From: Pseudomonas sp. 10S4
Lineage (GTDB): Bacteria; Pseudomonadota; Gammaproteobacteria; Pseudomonadales; Pseudomonadaceae
Length of the DNA stretch: 64,000 nucleotides
Reading direction: 5' to 3'
NCBI RefSeq assembly: GCF_034344865.1
Contig: NZ_CP133774.1
Span: 1,674,001-1,738,000, forward strand
Made by a program: the position numbers and the translations under genes. The notes beneath the pieces are model-generated. The model saw only the letters and a list, made by a program, of their open reading frames with translations, was not told the origin of the DNA and searched no databases. Positions 18,328-26,657 of this stretch are shown in pieces (the first letter of the stretch is position 1; the number at the start of each line of letters is the position of its first letter).

Positions 18328-18684
18328 ATGCGGTTGATGGGATTGTCGTTGCTGCTGGCGCTGGGGTCGGGCGAGGCGTTGGCCCAAGCGTGCGTAGTAC
18401 ATAGCACGGCGGAACGGCTCGACGTGAAAGTCTGCCAGCAGAACCGCAACATCCCGGAGAAACTGTTCGCCGACGGTTTCTGCCAGCCGAACCTTCCCGG
18501 TCAGAAAGTCGAGGTGCAATACGTCGACCAATGCCCCACCGGCGCCTTCGGCGTGTGCAGCAACGCCCAAGTCGCCAATATGCCTTACCGCCAGGATATT
18601 CACTATTACGGCGTGGCCACCGATGCGGCGTATTTGAAACCGTTTTGCGAGGCGCAGAGCCAGGGAAACTGGCTCAAACCTTGA
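18328..18684 (+). CDS. Small secreted Cys-rich protein, unknown
   Basis: 118 residues with a signal peptide (MRLMGLSLLLALGSGEALAQ) and eight cysteines in the mature part (e.g. ACVVHS, VKVCQQN, DGFCQP, DQCPTG, GVCSNA), pointing to a disulfide-bonded periplasmic protein. A perfect GAGGAGG ribosome site precedes the ATG. It fills nearly the whole gap between DUF1826 and the first COG0523 gene, both on the opposite strand. Family not recognised. The even cysteine number may allow metal binding or four disulfides. Confidence 0.75.
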   Translation: MRLMGLSLLLALGSGEALAQACVVHSTAERLDVKVCQQNRNIPEKLFADGFCQPNLPGQKVEVQYVDQCPTGAFGVCSNAQVANMPYRQDIHYYGVATDAAYLKPFCEAQSQGNWLKP

Positions 18685-18688
18685 GCCA

Positions 18689-19357
18689 CTAGCTCAGCCA
18701 GTCGAGCGTCAGGATTAACCGGCGCTCGCCCGGCGCCGGTTGCGGCGAGCGGTGGATCAGGCCGAAGCCTTCATTGCCATGCCACTTCTCCCCTTTTAAC
18801 AGCGCCACGTCACCGCTGTTGATTTGCTGGATCTGCGACTGGGGTTCTGCCTCGGGTTTGCCCAGTTGCCGGCGATCCATCGCCCCTTCTTTCAGCCATT
18901 GGCTGCCAATGCCGGCGTAAGTGGTGATCAGCCGCACAGGTACGTGATCGACGTGAAAGCGTGGACACATGGCAGTCTCCAGCACCCGAAGGCGCAGGCC
19001 GATGTGCTTGGCGCCGAGTAAGCAGGCGAATGCGCTGACCAGCCAGGAGACGTCGGTGATGAAGCCTTCGTAGCCTTCCAGATCGCTGAAGCCTGAGGCC
19101 AGTCCTTTGAGGTTGGGCTCGGCGTCTTCATTGGCGATGTCCAGGGACAGGGACTCCGCCAGTGGTTCGTTCAGGGACAGAAGTAAACTGGCGAAATCCG
19201 CGATGTGTAACGGGAGTTGGCGCCGCCAGACGGCGAGATTGGCGTCGTCGTGGAGAATTTTTGTCAGGACTTTTGGGGTTGCTCCGCGGTGTTGGCGTGG
19301 TGTCCGTACTGGCGCCTTCGCGAGCAAGCCCGCTCCCACAGGGGTGAGTGTGAGCAT
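18689..19357 (-). CDS. DUF1826 domain protein, N-terminus encoded by a REP element
   Basis: 222 residues from ATG 19357, which overlaps the stop of the upstream COG0523 gene (TGATG), so translation is coupled. The body has the DUF1826 pattern (CPRFHVDHVPVRLITTYAGI, GDVALLKGEKW, GLIHRSP) with histidines arranged like a cupin or 2-oxoglutarate-oxygenase type metal site (HVD...H). DUF1826 genes commonly sit beside zinc-responsive COG0523 genes. Residues 2-14 (LTLTPVGAGLLAK) are read from a REP sequence, and no later start codon is available before the conserved part. Function unknown; a zinc-starvation role is inferred from context. Confidence 0.82.
   Translation of the reverse strand: MLTLTPVGAGLLAKAPVRTPRQHRGATPKVLTKILHDDANLAVWRRQLPLHIADFASLLLSLNEPLAESLSLDIANEDAEPNLKGLASGFSDLEGYEGFITDVSWLVSAFACLLGAKHIGLRLRVLETAMCPRFHVDHVPVRLITTYAGIGSQWLKEGAMDRRQLGKPEAEPQSQIQQINSGDVALLKGEKWHGNEGFGLIHRSPQPAPGERRLILTLDWLS
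19317..19344. repeat. Single REP unit inside a coding sequence
   Basis: TTCGCGAGCAAGCCCGCTCC plus CACAGGGG is the same unit as in the intergenic REPs, but it lies within codons of the DUF1826 gene. No partner arm is present. Confidence 0.85.
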
Positions 19358-20562
19358 CAGGCGGCCTCTTCGTGCCAGGGGCCGAACGGGTCTGGCAGCA
19401 GGCGCCAACCCTCGATGCCTTGGGCCATTTCATCGTCGGTCAGCAGGCAGCTATCGAGTTCGGCGGTGAGCTGTGCAAAGTCGATGTTCTGACCGATGAA
19501 CACCAGTTCCTGACGGCAATCACCCGTGGACGCCGTCCAGTTTTCCATGATCCCGGCAGTGCTTTCTTCATCCTGCGGCCATTGGGTTTTCGGCACGAAA
19601 CGCCACCAGCGTCCGGCGAAGCCATGGCGCATCAAGCCGCCGGCCTGTGACCAGCTACCGGCGTCCATGTGCTTGCTGGCCAGCCAGAAAAAGCCCTTGG
19701 AGCGCAGCAGTTTGCCGTTCACCCATGGGCGATCGATGAAGCTGAAAAAGCGCTGGGGATGGAATGGTCGGCGCGCGCGATAGGCCGTGGAGGCGATGCC
19801 GTATTCTTCGGTTTCCGGCACGTGCTCGCCGCGTAGTTCCTGAAGCCAGCCTGGGGCCTGGGCGGCTTTTTCGAAGTCGAAGCGACCGGTGTTGAGGATC
19901 TTCTTGAGCGGTACTTCGCCCATGACCATCGGGATGATTTCCGCTTGGGAGTTGAGCCGCTCGAGGATCGCGATCAGTTCCTGACGCTCGCTGCTGCTGA
20001 TCAAGTCGATCTTGCTGATCAGGATCACGTCGGCGAATTCGATCTGCTCGATCAGCAAGTCAGTGATCGAACGCTCATCCTCTTCGCCCAGGGTTTCGCC
20101 CCGGGACGCTAGGCTCTCGGCGGCCTGGTAGTCGAGCAGGAAGTTCATCCCGTCGACCACCGTGACCATGGTGTCGAGCCGGGCAATGTCCGCCAGGCTT
20201 TGGCCTTCTTCGTCGCGGAAGGTAAAGGTTTCCGCCACTGGTAGCGGTTCGGAAATGCCGGTGGATTCGATCAACAAGTAATCAAAACGACCGTCCTTGG
20301 CGAGTTTGCTGACTTCCTCCAGCAAATCTTCGCGCAAGGTGCAGCAAATGCAGCCGTTGCTCATTTCCACGAGTTTCTCTTCGGCACGGTTCAGGCTGAC
20401 ATCGCGCTGAACTTCGCTGCCATCGATGTTGATCTCGCTCATATCGTTGACGATCACGGCAACACGCAGGTTCTCTCGGTTACGTAGTACGTAATTGAGC
20501 AACGTACTCTTGCCAGCGCCGAGAAAGCCCGACAAAACGGTCACAGGGAGACGATTGGGCAT
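19357..20562 (-). CDS. zigA: Zinc-responsive COG0523 GTPase (ZigA-type)
   Basis: 401 residues. Walker A is [12 protein letters not shown], the metal motif CxCC is [14 protein letters not shown] near residue 70, SKIDL is the guanine motif, and the C-terminal CobW_C domain contains RPFHPQRFF. It lies between dksA2 (27 bp upstream) and DUF1826 (overlapping), the same order as in zinc-repressed clusters of pseudomonads. The encoded GTPase is thought to supply zinc to essential enzymes under starvation. The start ATG has TGAGGAATACC upstream. Confidence 0.9.
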   Translation of the reverse strand: MPNRLPVTVLSGFLGAGKSTLLNYVLRNRENLRVAVIVNDMSEINIDGSEVQRDVSLNRAEEKLVEMSNGCICCTLREDLLEEVSKLAKDGRFDYLLIESTGISEPLPVAETFTFRDEEGQSLADIARLDTMVTVVDGMNFLLDYQAAESLASRGETLGEEDERSITDLLIEQIEFADVILISKIDLISSSERQELIAILERLNSQAEIIPMVMGEVPLKKILNTGRFDFEKAAQAPGWLQELRGEHVPETEEYGIASTAYRARRPFHPQRFFSFIDRPWVNGKLLRSKGFFWLASKHMDAGSWSQAGGLMRHGFAGRWWRFVPKTQWPQDEESTAGIMENWTASTGDCRQELVFIGQNIDFAQLTAELDSCLLTDDEMAQGIEGWRLLPDPFGPWHEEAA

Positions 20563-20589
20563 CAGGTATTCCTCACAGGATGTGGCCGG

Positions 20590-20994
20590 TCAAATCGCCC
20601 GTTGATGGCGTTCGCGCAGCTCTTCACGTTCTTTGGCTTCGATACTCAGTGTGGCGGTGGGCCGCAGCAGCAAGCGCTTGAGGCCAATCGGCTCGCCGGT
20701 TTCGCGGCACCAGCCGTATTCGCCGCGGGCCAGGTGTTCCAGGGCTTCGTCGATCTTGTCCAGGAGCTTCTTTTCCCGCTCCAGCAGGCGCAGTTGCCAT
20801 TGGCGCTGCTCTTCGGCGCTGCCAACGTCAGCGGGATCGCTGTTGGGTTCCTGTTCGCGCAATATGTCGAACTCACCGGCAATGCGCGCTTGCAGTTCGC
20901 TGCGTTGAGCCAGCAACAGGTCACGGAAGAAACCTTGCTGGGCGTCGTTCATGTAATCGGCGGCGAGTTGAGCCAAGAGTTCTTGTTCAGTCAT
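20590..20994 (-). CDS. dksA2: DksA2, zinc-independent DksA paralogue
   Basis: 134 residues: a coiled coil (about 10-90) with the acidic tip region, then a degenerate zinc-finger domain. Of the four zinc cysteines of DksA only Cys96 remains; the others are Thr99, Ser117 and Ala120. This is the known DksA2 condition, letting it replace DksA as the ppGpp cofactor on RNA polymerase when zinc is scarce. The start at 20994 follows GGGAGGGT-like sequence. A Zur-like palindrome lies 31-45 bp upstream, and the next genes are zigA and DUF1826. Confidence 0.94.
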   Translation of the reverse strand: MTEQELLAQLAADYMNDAQQGFFRDLLLAQRSELQARIAGEFDILREQEPNSDPADVGSAEEQRQWQLRLLEREKKLLDKIDEALEHLARGEYGWCRETGEPIGLKRLLLRPTATLSIEAKEREELRERHQRAI

Positions 20995-21024
20995 GGGAGG
21001 GTCACAAGGGCGGGCGTGTTTTAA

Positions 21025-21039
21025 TGTTATAGTATAACA
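21025..21039. promoter_or_regulatory. Zur-like box 1, TGTTATAGTATAACA
   Basis: A perfect palindrome with 7-bp arms around a central G, matching the gammaproteobacterial Zur consensus core (TGTTATANTATAACA). It lies between dksA2 and the divergent secreted-protein gene and so can repress both in zinc-replete cells. Confidence 0.8.
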
Positions 21040-21085
21040 ACACAAATAAACCACTCCCCTCTTGTTCGTCACGACAAAGAGCACG

Positions 21086-21496
21086 ATGCTTGAGCCCGTT
21101 CGATCCTTGAGAAATGCCATGGGAAACGCCCTGAAGTGCGCGCTGCTGAGTCTTTCGCTATTGATCACCGTCGATGCCTGGGGACAAATCCCGACCCTTG
21201 CCAAGTGCACCCGCAGCGCCAATCTGCTCGCGTGTGTCGACCATGACGGCAACGCCTACAGCGTCAACACCGTCGGTAGCACGATTTATCTGCGCGGCTT
21301 TGAGGTGGCCGGCAAACGTTATTGGGCGCAGACCAGCAGTCGCTACGGGCAACTGACGTTTTTCACCGGCCTCGCCTCCGATGGCGAAGCCTGGGTCGGC
21401 TACACCCGCCGTGTTGGCTGGACCACCATCAATCGGTTTTCCAGCTCCGGGGGCAGCAGCGGCAAATTCACCTGTAGCCGGATTGCCGTCTGCTAG
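21086..21496 (+). CDS. Secreted hypothetical protein under a Zur-like box
   Basis: 136 residues from ATG 21086; an alternative start at 21119 gives a tighter signal peptide (MGNALKCALLSLSLLITVDA). The mature part contains four cysteines (AKCTRS, LLACVD, KFTCSR, AVC) and looks beta-rich. It is divergent from dksA2 around the Zur-like box, and convergent with the amidase, overlapping it by 29 bp. Family unknown; P. aeruginosa has a hypothetical gene at this place between dksA2 and amiA. Confidence 0.75.
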   Translation: MLEPVRSLRNAMGNALKCALLSLSLLITVDAWGQIPTLAKCTRSANLLACVDHDGNAYSVNTVGSTIYLRGFEVAGKRYWAQTSSRYGQLTFFTGLASDGEAWVGYTRRVGWTTINRFSSSGGSSGKFTCSRIAVC

Positions 21497-22694
21497 ACCT
21501 GGGCTTTTTCTGCTCCTGCTGCCAGGCAACGTAGCTGTTGAGCGGCGGGTTCTTCTGAAAATAGCGCTGTAGACCTTCGAACAAACCGTCAGCCACGGCT
21601 TGCTGATGCCGCGCGGTGACCAGCCGCTGACTGTCGCGGGCGTTCGAGATGAAGCCGGTTTCCACTAGGATCGACGGCACGTCCGGCGACTTCAGCACGG
21701 CAAATCCAGCCTGTTCCACGCGCTTCTGATGCAGCGTGGTGATGCCCGCCAGGCTGCCAAGCACGGTGCTGCCCAGCTGCAAACTGGCGGCAATGGTCGC
21801 GTTCATCGACATGTCGAGAATCACCCCGGCGAGCATCGGGTCCTTGTCCTTGAGATTGAGCAGGCTCGTGGCGCCTAAAAGATCCGCGCCGTTCTCCCGC
21901 TCCGCCATAAACCTTGCCGTGGCCGAGGTCGCGCCACCTTCAGACAGGCAATACACCGACGCGCCGGACGCTGTGAGCCGTGGTGCGGCATCGGCATGCA
22001 CCGAGATGAACATGTCGGCGTTGTGTTTGCGGGCGATCTCCACGCGTTTGCGCAGCGGAACGAAGAAGTCGTCATTGCGCACCAGTTTCACGTCATAGCC
22101 CTTCTCGCGCTTCAGTCGCTTGGCCAGCAACTGCGCAATCGACAGCACCACGTCTTTTTCTCGCTCACCTTTGGCGCCGACCGCGCCTGGGTCTTTGCCA
22201 CCGTGACCGGGGTCGACCACTACGATGATGTCGCGCTTGGGGTGAGCCTTATCGATGATCGGTTCACGGATTGGCGCCGCCGCGATTTGTAGTGGCCCGG
22301 CGGTCTTGAGATCGAGCACCAGTCGATGGCCCTGCCCATCCTGTGGCGGCAGCAGAAAGCTGTTGAGCTGCACCGGCCCGCTGAGGTCGAGGACGATCCG
22401 CGTATCACCCTGACCGTAATGACCGGAACGAATGGAGCGGATCACCGTGTTGTTCAGCGCCAACTGACTGAAATCACCGCTGAGATTCGCGCCACTCAGA
22501 TCGATGATCAGCCGCTCGGGTGCGCTCAAGGAAAAAGTTTTGTACTGCACCGGTCCGCTCAGATCGAACACCAATCGCAGCTTGTCATCCGAACGCCAGA
22601 GCCGTGCGTTGCGAATCTGCGTGGCCGAAACACCAAAGGGTAAAGCGAAGGCCGCGCTGGCCAGAATCAAGTTGAGCAAGTGACGTCTGTGCAT
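21468..22694 (-). CDS. amiA: N-acetylmuramoyl-L-alanine amidase with AMIN domain (zinc-cluster paralogue)
   Basis: 408 residues. The signal peptide appears twin-arginine-like at its start (MHRRHLLNLILASAAFALPF). An AMIN septal-targeting domain spans about 28-130, and an Amidase_3 catalytic domain about 170-385, with zinc ligands visible in VVDPGHGGKDPGA, SVHADA and the VETGFISN glutamate. It cleaves peptide from glycan in the periplasm during cell separation. The zinc motifs are intact, so it is not a zinc-free replacement; extra copies may compensate for under-metallation. A Zur-like box lies 41 bp upstream. Confidence 0.92.
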   Translation of the reverse strand: MHRRHLLNLILASAAFALPFGVSATQIRNARLWRSDDKLRLVFDLSGPVQYKTFSLSAPERLIIDLSGANLSGDFSQLALNNTVIRSIRSGHYGQGDTRIVLDLSGPVQLNSFLLPPQDGQGHRLVLDLKTAGPLQIAAAPIREPIIDKAHPKRDIIVVVDPGHGGKDPGAVGAKGEREKDVVLSIAQLLAKRLKREKGYDVKLVRNDDFFVPLRKRVEIARKHNADMFISVHADAAPRLTASGASVYCLSEGGATSATARFMAERENGADLLGATSLLNLKDKDPMLAGVILDMSMNATIAASLQLGSTVLGSLAGITTLHQKRVEQAGFAVLKSPDVPSILVETGFISNARDSQRLVTARHQQAVADGLFEGLQRYFQKNPPLNSYVAWQQEQKKPRSSRRQSGYR

Positions 22695-22734
22695 GGTGAA
22701 AGCCCGCTCGCGAAAAAGGCATCGTCGATTTAGA

Positions 22735-22749
22735 TGTAATAATATAACA
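22735..22749. promoter_or_regulatory. Zur-like box 2, TGTAATAATATAACA
   Basis: A 15-bp element with one mismatch from perfect symmetry, between the amidase (start 41 bp away) and folE2 (start 32 bp away). Spacing and sequence match box 1. Probably controls the amidase and the long folE2 operon. Confidence 0.75.
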
Positions 22750-22780
22750 TGCCAAATCAACTCCCACGATGGACCTGCTC

Positions 22781-23680
22781 ATGAATGCGCTGACTCTGCC
22801 GGATATCGCCGCGCAGGCCGAACGCCAAGCCCTTCCACTGGAGTGGGTGGGCATGTGCGGCATTGCTCTTCCTGTTTTATTTGATGGCCAACGGCTGAGC
22901 GCAAAGGCTGATGCCGGCGTGAGTCTCGACGATGGTGACGCGCGTGGCATTCACATGTCTCGTCTATATCTGGCGTTGGAAATGCTTGAGCAGGAGAGCC
23001 TGACGCCGGCATTACTGCGCAGAGTTTTGCAGCGTTTTCTCGACAGCCATGAAGGATTGTCCTCCACTGCTTACCTGAAAGTTCACACCGATTTATTGCT
23101 CAAAAGACCCGCGCTTGTCAGTCCTTTAGCCGGTTGGAAAACCTATCCGGCAAGCATCGAAGCTCGATTGAAAAACGATATGTTCCACGTGGAACTAAAA
23201 ATAGACGTGCCTTATTCCTCGACTTGCCCGTGTTCCGCAGCGTTGTCGCGCCAACTCATCCAACAACAATTCCTCGATGATTTCGCCAATACACCACTGC
23301 TGCATGCCGATGTTCTGGCCTGGCTCGGTTCCACAAAGGGCATCGTCGCAACGCCTCACAGTCAACGCAGCACTGCTCATTTGCAGCTGCGCCTGGATGA
23401 CTATCTCGACGACTTGCCATTAATCGCCCTCATCAACGACGCGGAAGCCGCCCTCGGCACAGCCGTGCAAACCGCAGTGAAACGCGCTGACGAACAAGCC
23501 TTCGCCTTGGCCAACGGTCAAAACCTGATGTTCTGCGAAGACGCCGCGCGACGCTTGAACCTGGCCCTGAAACGCTCACCTGGTATCAATGGATTCCACG
23601 TCCGAGTCGTCCATGCCGAAAGCCTTCACGCTCACGACGCCGTGGCTGAAAGTCGCTGGAACTGGGAGGCAGCCGCATGA
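22781..23680 (+). CDS. folE2: GTP cyclohydrolase I type IB (FolE2)
   Basis: 299 residues from ATG 22781 (MNALTLPDIAAQA), with an alternative ATG at 22769. COG1469 pattern: WVGMCGIALPV, YSSTCPCSAALSRQL with the conserved active-site Cys, and the C-terminal FHVRVVHAESLHAHDAVA. It makes dihydroneopterin triphosphate for folate (and queuosine) without needing zinc, unlike FolE. First gene of a seven-gene co-oriented run with overlapping or near-overlapping ends, downstream of Zur-like box 2. Confidence 0.95.
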   Translation: MNALTLPDIAAQAERQALPLEWVGMCGIALPVLFDGQRLSAKADAGVSLDDGDARGIHMSRLYLALEMLEQESLTPALLRRVLQRFLDSHEGLSSTAYLKVHTDLLLKRPALVSPLAGWKTYPASIEARLKNDMFHVELKIDVPYSSTCPCSAALSRQLIQQQFLDDFANTPLLHADVLAWLGSTKGIVATPHSQRSTAHLQLRLDDYLDDLPLIALINDAEAALGTAVQTAVKRADEQAFALANGQNLMFCEDAARRLNLALKRSPGINGFHVRVVHAESLHAHDAVAESRWNWEAAA

Positions 23681-24345
23681 TCCGCTGCCAATCCCTACGC
23701 TGGGGCGCGCCCGGCCAACCGCTCACACCCGCCGTGGATTTCGAGCTACCCAAAGGAAGCCTGACCGCCGTAATCGGCGCCAACGGCTCCGGCAAAAGTA
23801 GCCTGCTGAAAGTCATCGCCGGCCTGCAAAAACCACTGGCCGGCAAAATCGTCCTGGACGTTCCACGCAAGGGCGGTCTCTCGTTTCTGCCTCAGCAACA
23901 ACACCTGGACCGCCAATTCCCCATCAGTCTGCAAGAGTTAGTAGCCGCTGGGTTCTGGGGCAGCAAGCAACCTCCAGAGATCCGTAACCAGCGACTCAAA
24001 GCCGTCCTTGATAACTGGTGCCTGACCGGTCTGGAGCACCGCCCGCTGATGGCGCTTTCCGGCGGTGAACTGCAACGCGCCCTGCTCGCTCGATTGAGTC
24101 TCGCCGAAGCGCCTTTGCTGTTACTTGATGAACCCCACGCCGCCCTCGATGAACTCGGTCAGGAATTGCTCTGGAAAAATATCCACGCCTGGCATGCCGA
24201 AGGTCGAACCCTGGTCGTCGTGTGCCATGACCTCGCCGCCGTTCGCCAACACATCCCACAAACCCTGCTGATTAAAAGCAGCGGCTGCACGCTAGGACTC
24301 AGCACCGAACTAATCCGCCAACAACCCCAAACGCAGGTGGCCTGA
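23677..24345 (+). CDS. Metal ABC transporter ATPase (ZnuC-like)
   Basis: 222 residues, overlapping folE2 by 4 bp (ATGA). Walker A GANGSGKS (34-41), Q-loop PQQQ, signature LSGGELQRALLAR, Walker B LLLLDEP, H-loop VVCHD. Energises the permease encoded next. This is probably a second zinc ABC system beside the main znu locus found elsewhere in pseudomonads. Confidence 0.9.
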   Translation: MIRCQSLRWGAPGQPLTPAVDFELPKGSLTAVIGANGSGKSSLLKVIAGLQKPLAGKIVLDVPRKGGLSFLPQQQHLDRQFPISLQELVAAGFWGSKQPPEIRNQRLKAVLDNWCLTGLEHRPLMALSGGELQRALLARLSLAEAPLLLLDEPHAALDELGQELLWKNIHAWHAEGRTLVVVCHDLAAVRQHIPQTLLIKSSGCTLGLSTELIRQQPQTQVA

Positions 24346-25211
24346 TGATCGCCGCCGCACACCTTTGGCAACCGTTCCAAGAGTTCGTGTTCATGCGCCG
24401 GGCATTGCTCGGCGGTCTGGTCCTCGCGTGCAGTACCGCGCCGCTTGGCGTGTTTCTGATCCTGCGCCGCATGAGTCTGATCGGCGATGCGGTCGCTCAC
24501 GGCATCTTGCCCGGCGCCGCGTTGGGCTTCTGGTTCGCCGGCCTGAGTCTTCCGGCGCTAACGATTGGTGGCCTCGGCGCAGGCCTGAGCATGGCCGGGC
24601 TCGCCGCGTGGATCACCCGCCGCACCGGCCTGCGCGAAGACGCCAGCCTCGCCGCGATCTATCCGATCTCCCTGGCCAGCGGCGTGCTGATCCTCGGCAT
24701 CGCCGGCAAGCGTCTGGACCTTCTGCACCTGTTGTTCGGCTCGGCGCTGGCGGTCGATGGCCCGACATTGACCGGCATGCTCTGGGTCTCCGGCTTCAGC
24801 CTGATTGCCATGGCGCTGATCTACAAACCGCTGTTACTCGACACCCTCGACCCACTGTTCCTGCAAACCGTCAGCCGTCTCGGACCACTTGCTCACGGAG
24901 TGTTTTTGACCCTGGTGGTGCTGAACCTGGTGATCGGATTCCAGGCCATCGGCGCGCTGATGGTGGTCGGTTTGATGATGTTGCCGGCCGCCGCCTCACG
25001 ATTCTGGAGTCGCCGTTTACCGGCGCTGATGGCCATCGCCGCCGTGCTCGGCTGCCTCTCGGTGTGGTTCGGTTTACTGCTGTCGTTCTACTACTCGCTG
25101 CCCAGCGGCCCGGCCATCGTGCTGGTGGCTGGCGGTTTGTATCTGCTGTCCGTGGTGTTCGGTCCGGTGCACGGCTTGCTGCGCCGCCCGCCTTTGCTCA
25201 CATCCCAATGA
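24345..25211 (+). CDS. Metal ABC transporter permease (ZnuB-like)
   Basis: 288 residues, about eight membrane helices, ABC-3 (ZnuB/MntB) family: RRALLGGLVLACSTAPLGVF, RRMSLIGDAVAHGILPGAAL and GFQAIGALMVVGLMMLPAAA are family hallmarks. The start overlaps the ATPase stop (TGATG). Inner-membrane channel for the metal. Confidence 0.92.
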   Translation: MIAAAHLWQPFQEFVFMRRALLGGLVLACSTAPLGVFLILRRMSLIGDAVAHGILPGAALGFWFAGLSLPALTIGGLGAGLSMAGLAAWITRRTGLREDASLAAIYPISLASGVLILGIAGKRLDLLHLLFGSALAVDGPTLTGMLWVSGFSLIAMALIYKPLLLDTLDPLFLQTVSRLGPLAHGVFLTLVVLNLVIGFQAIGALMVVGLMMLPAAASRFWSRRLPALMAIAAVLGCLSVWFGLLLSFYYSLPSGPAIVLVAGGLYLLSVVFGPVHGLLRRPPLLTSQ

Positions 25212-25222
25212 GGTGTTTCCCG

Positions 25223-26098
25223 ATGCGCGCTTTACTCGTGCTGTTCAGTTTGATGCTGTCGATGTCCGTGTCTGCCGCTGAAAAACTGCAGGTGGTCACC
25301 AGCTTCAGCATCCTCGCCGACATGACCCATCAGGTTGGCGGCGACCATATCCAGATCACCAACATGGTCGGCCCGGACGCCGATGCCCATACCTACGAGC
25401 CGACCCCGGACGATGCCAAAGCGCTGCTCCAGGCCAAACTCATCATCAAGAATGGCCTCGGTTTCGAGCCATGGCTGGATCGTCTGGTGACCAGTACGGA
25501 AACAAAAGCCCCGGTGATCAGCGCCAGCCACGGTGTAATTCCACGCTCGCTGGATGAAGACGGCGAAACAATTCCCGACCCACACGCCTGGCACAACCTG
25601 GCGAACACCGAGTTGTACATCGCCAACATCACCAAGGCACTGATTGCCGCCGACCCGGCGAACAAAGCTGACTACCAGCGCAACAGTCAGGCCTACCTGA
25701 AACAGATCTACGCCCTGCTCGCCGAAGCCAAAGCCAAGCTCGGCTCGCTGCCACCAGGTAACCGCAAGATCGTCACCTCCCATGACGCGTTCGGTTATCT
25801 CGGCCAAGCCTACGGTATCGACTTCATGGCCCCTCAAGGTCTGTCCACCGAGCGCGAACCTTCCGCTGCGGAAGTGGCTGCACTGATCACCCAGATTCGC
25901 CAGGCCAAGGTCAAAGCGGTGTTCATGGAAAACATCAAGGATGCTCGCTTGCTGAAGCAAATTGCCGATGAAAGCGGTGCGCATATCGGTGGCACGTTGT
26001 ACTCCGATGCACTCGCGGCAAGCGGCCCGGCCAGCACTTTCGCCGGGCTGTTCGAGTACAACCTCAACACCCTGTACGACGCGTTGAGCAAGCCATGA
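25223..26098 (+). CDS. Metal-binding periplasmic protein (ZnuA-like)
   Basis: 291 residues with a signal peptide (MRALLVLFSLMLSMSVSAAE). TroA/ZnuA cluster 9 fold: metal ligands expected at DAHTYEPTPDD, DPHAWHN, SHDAFGY and SDAL. The long His-rich loop of typical ZnuA is missing (IPRSLDEDGETIPDPHAWHN instead), so the metal could be zinc or manganese by sequence alone; the island argues for zinc. An in-frame ATG at 25208 is an alternative start. Confidence 0.9.
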   Translation: MRALLVLFSLMLSMSVSAAEKLQVVTSFSILADMTHQVGGDHIQITNMVGPDADAHTYEPTPDDAKALLQAKLIIKNGLGFEPWLDRLVTSTETKAPVISASHGVIPRSLDEDGETIPDPHAWHNLANTELYIANITKALIAADPANKADYQRNSQAYLKQIYALLAEAKAKLGSLPPGNRKIVTSHDAFGYLGQAYGIDFMAPQGLSTEREPSAAEVAALITQIRQAKVKAVFMENIKDARLLKQIADESGAHIGGTLYSDALAASGPASTFAGLFEYNLNTLYDALSKP

Positions 26099-26655
26099 TC
26101 CGAAAGAATCCCTCAGGTGATCTTCCGGTGATTGCGGAGTCCGCGTACGTGGATAAAACCGCGATCATCTGCGGCAAAGTGGTGATCGGCGAGAACGTCT
26201 TCGTCGGTCCCTACGCGGTGATTCGTGCCGACGAAGTCGATGCCTCGGGCGAGATGGAGCCGATCACCATCGGCGCCAACTCGAACATTCAGGACGGCGT
26301 GGTCATCCACTCCAAATCCGGCGCGGCGGTGACCATCGGCGAGTTCAGTTCCATCGCCCACCGCTCCATCGTTCATGGCCCATGCACCGTCGGCAACCGG
26401 GTGTTCATCGGTTTCAACAGCGTGCTGTTCAACTGCGTCGTCGGGAATGGCTGCGTGGTGCGGCACAACTCGGTAGTCGACGGCCGGGACTTGCCCGATG
26501 CCTTCTACGTGCCGTCCACTACGCGTATCGGCCCCGGCACCGACCTGTCGCAGTTTCCGCCGGTGAGCGTCAGTGCCTCGGAGTTTTCCGAAGATGTGGC
26601 GCGCACCAACGTCGATCTGGTGCGCGGCTACAAAGCACTGCAGAACGAGTTCTGA
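26095..26655 (+). CDS. Gamma-class carbonic anhydrase-like protein
   Basis: 186 residues, left-handed beta-helix with hexapeptide repeats (VVIGENVFVGPYAVIRADEV, ITIGANSNIQDGVVIHSKSG, IGEFSSIAHRSIVHGPCTVG). The three metal histidines of gamma carbonic anhydrases are visible at VVIHSK and AHRSIVHG. Gamma enzymes can use iron or cobalt as well as zinc, so it fits as backup for the beta-type zinc enzyme. Overlaps the ZnuA-like gene by 4 bp. Confidence 0.9.
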   Translation: MIRKNPSGDLPVIAESAYVDKTAIICGKVVIGENVFVGPYAVIRADEVDASGEMEPITIGANSNIQDGVVIHSKSGAAVTIGEFSSIAHRSIVHGPCTVGNRVFIGFNSVLFNCVVGNGCVVRHNSVVDGRDLPDAFYVPSTTRIGPGTDLSQFPPVSVSASEFSEDVARTNVDLVRGYKALQNEF

Positions 26656-26657
26656 CT

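Noticed and set aside
18301..18603. N-terminal extension of the first COG0523 GTPase
   Set aside because: It is antisense to a signal-peptide gene with a strong ribosome site, and COG0523 proteins start just before the Walker A motif.
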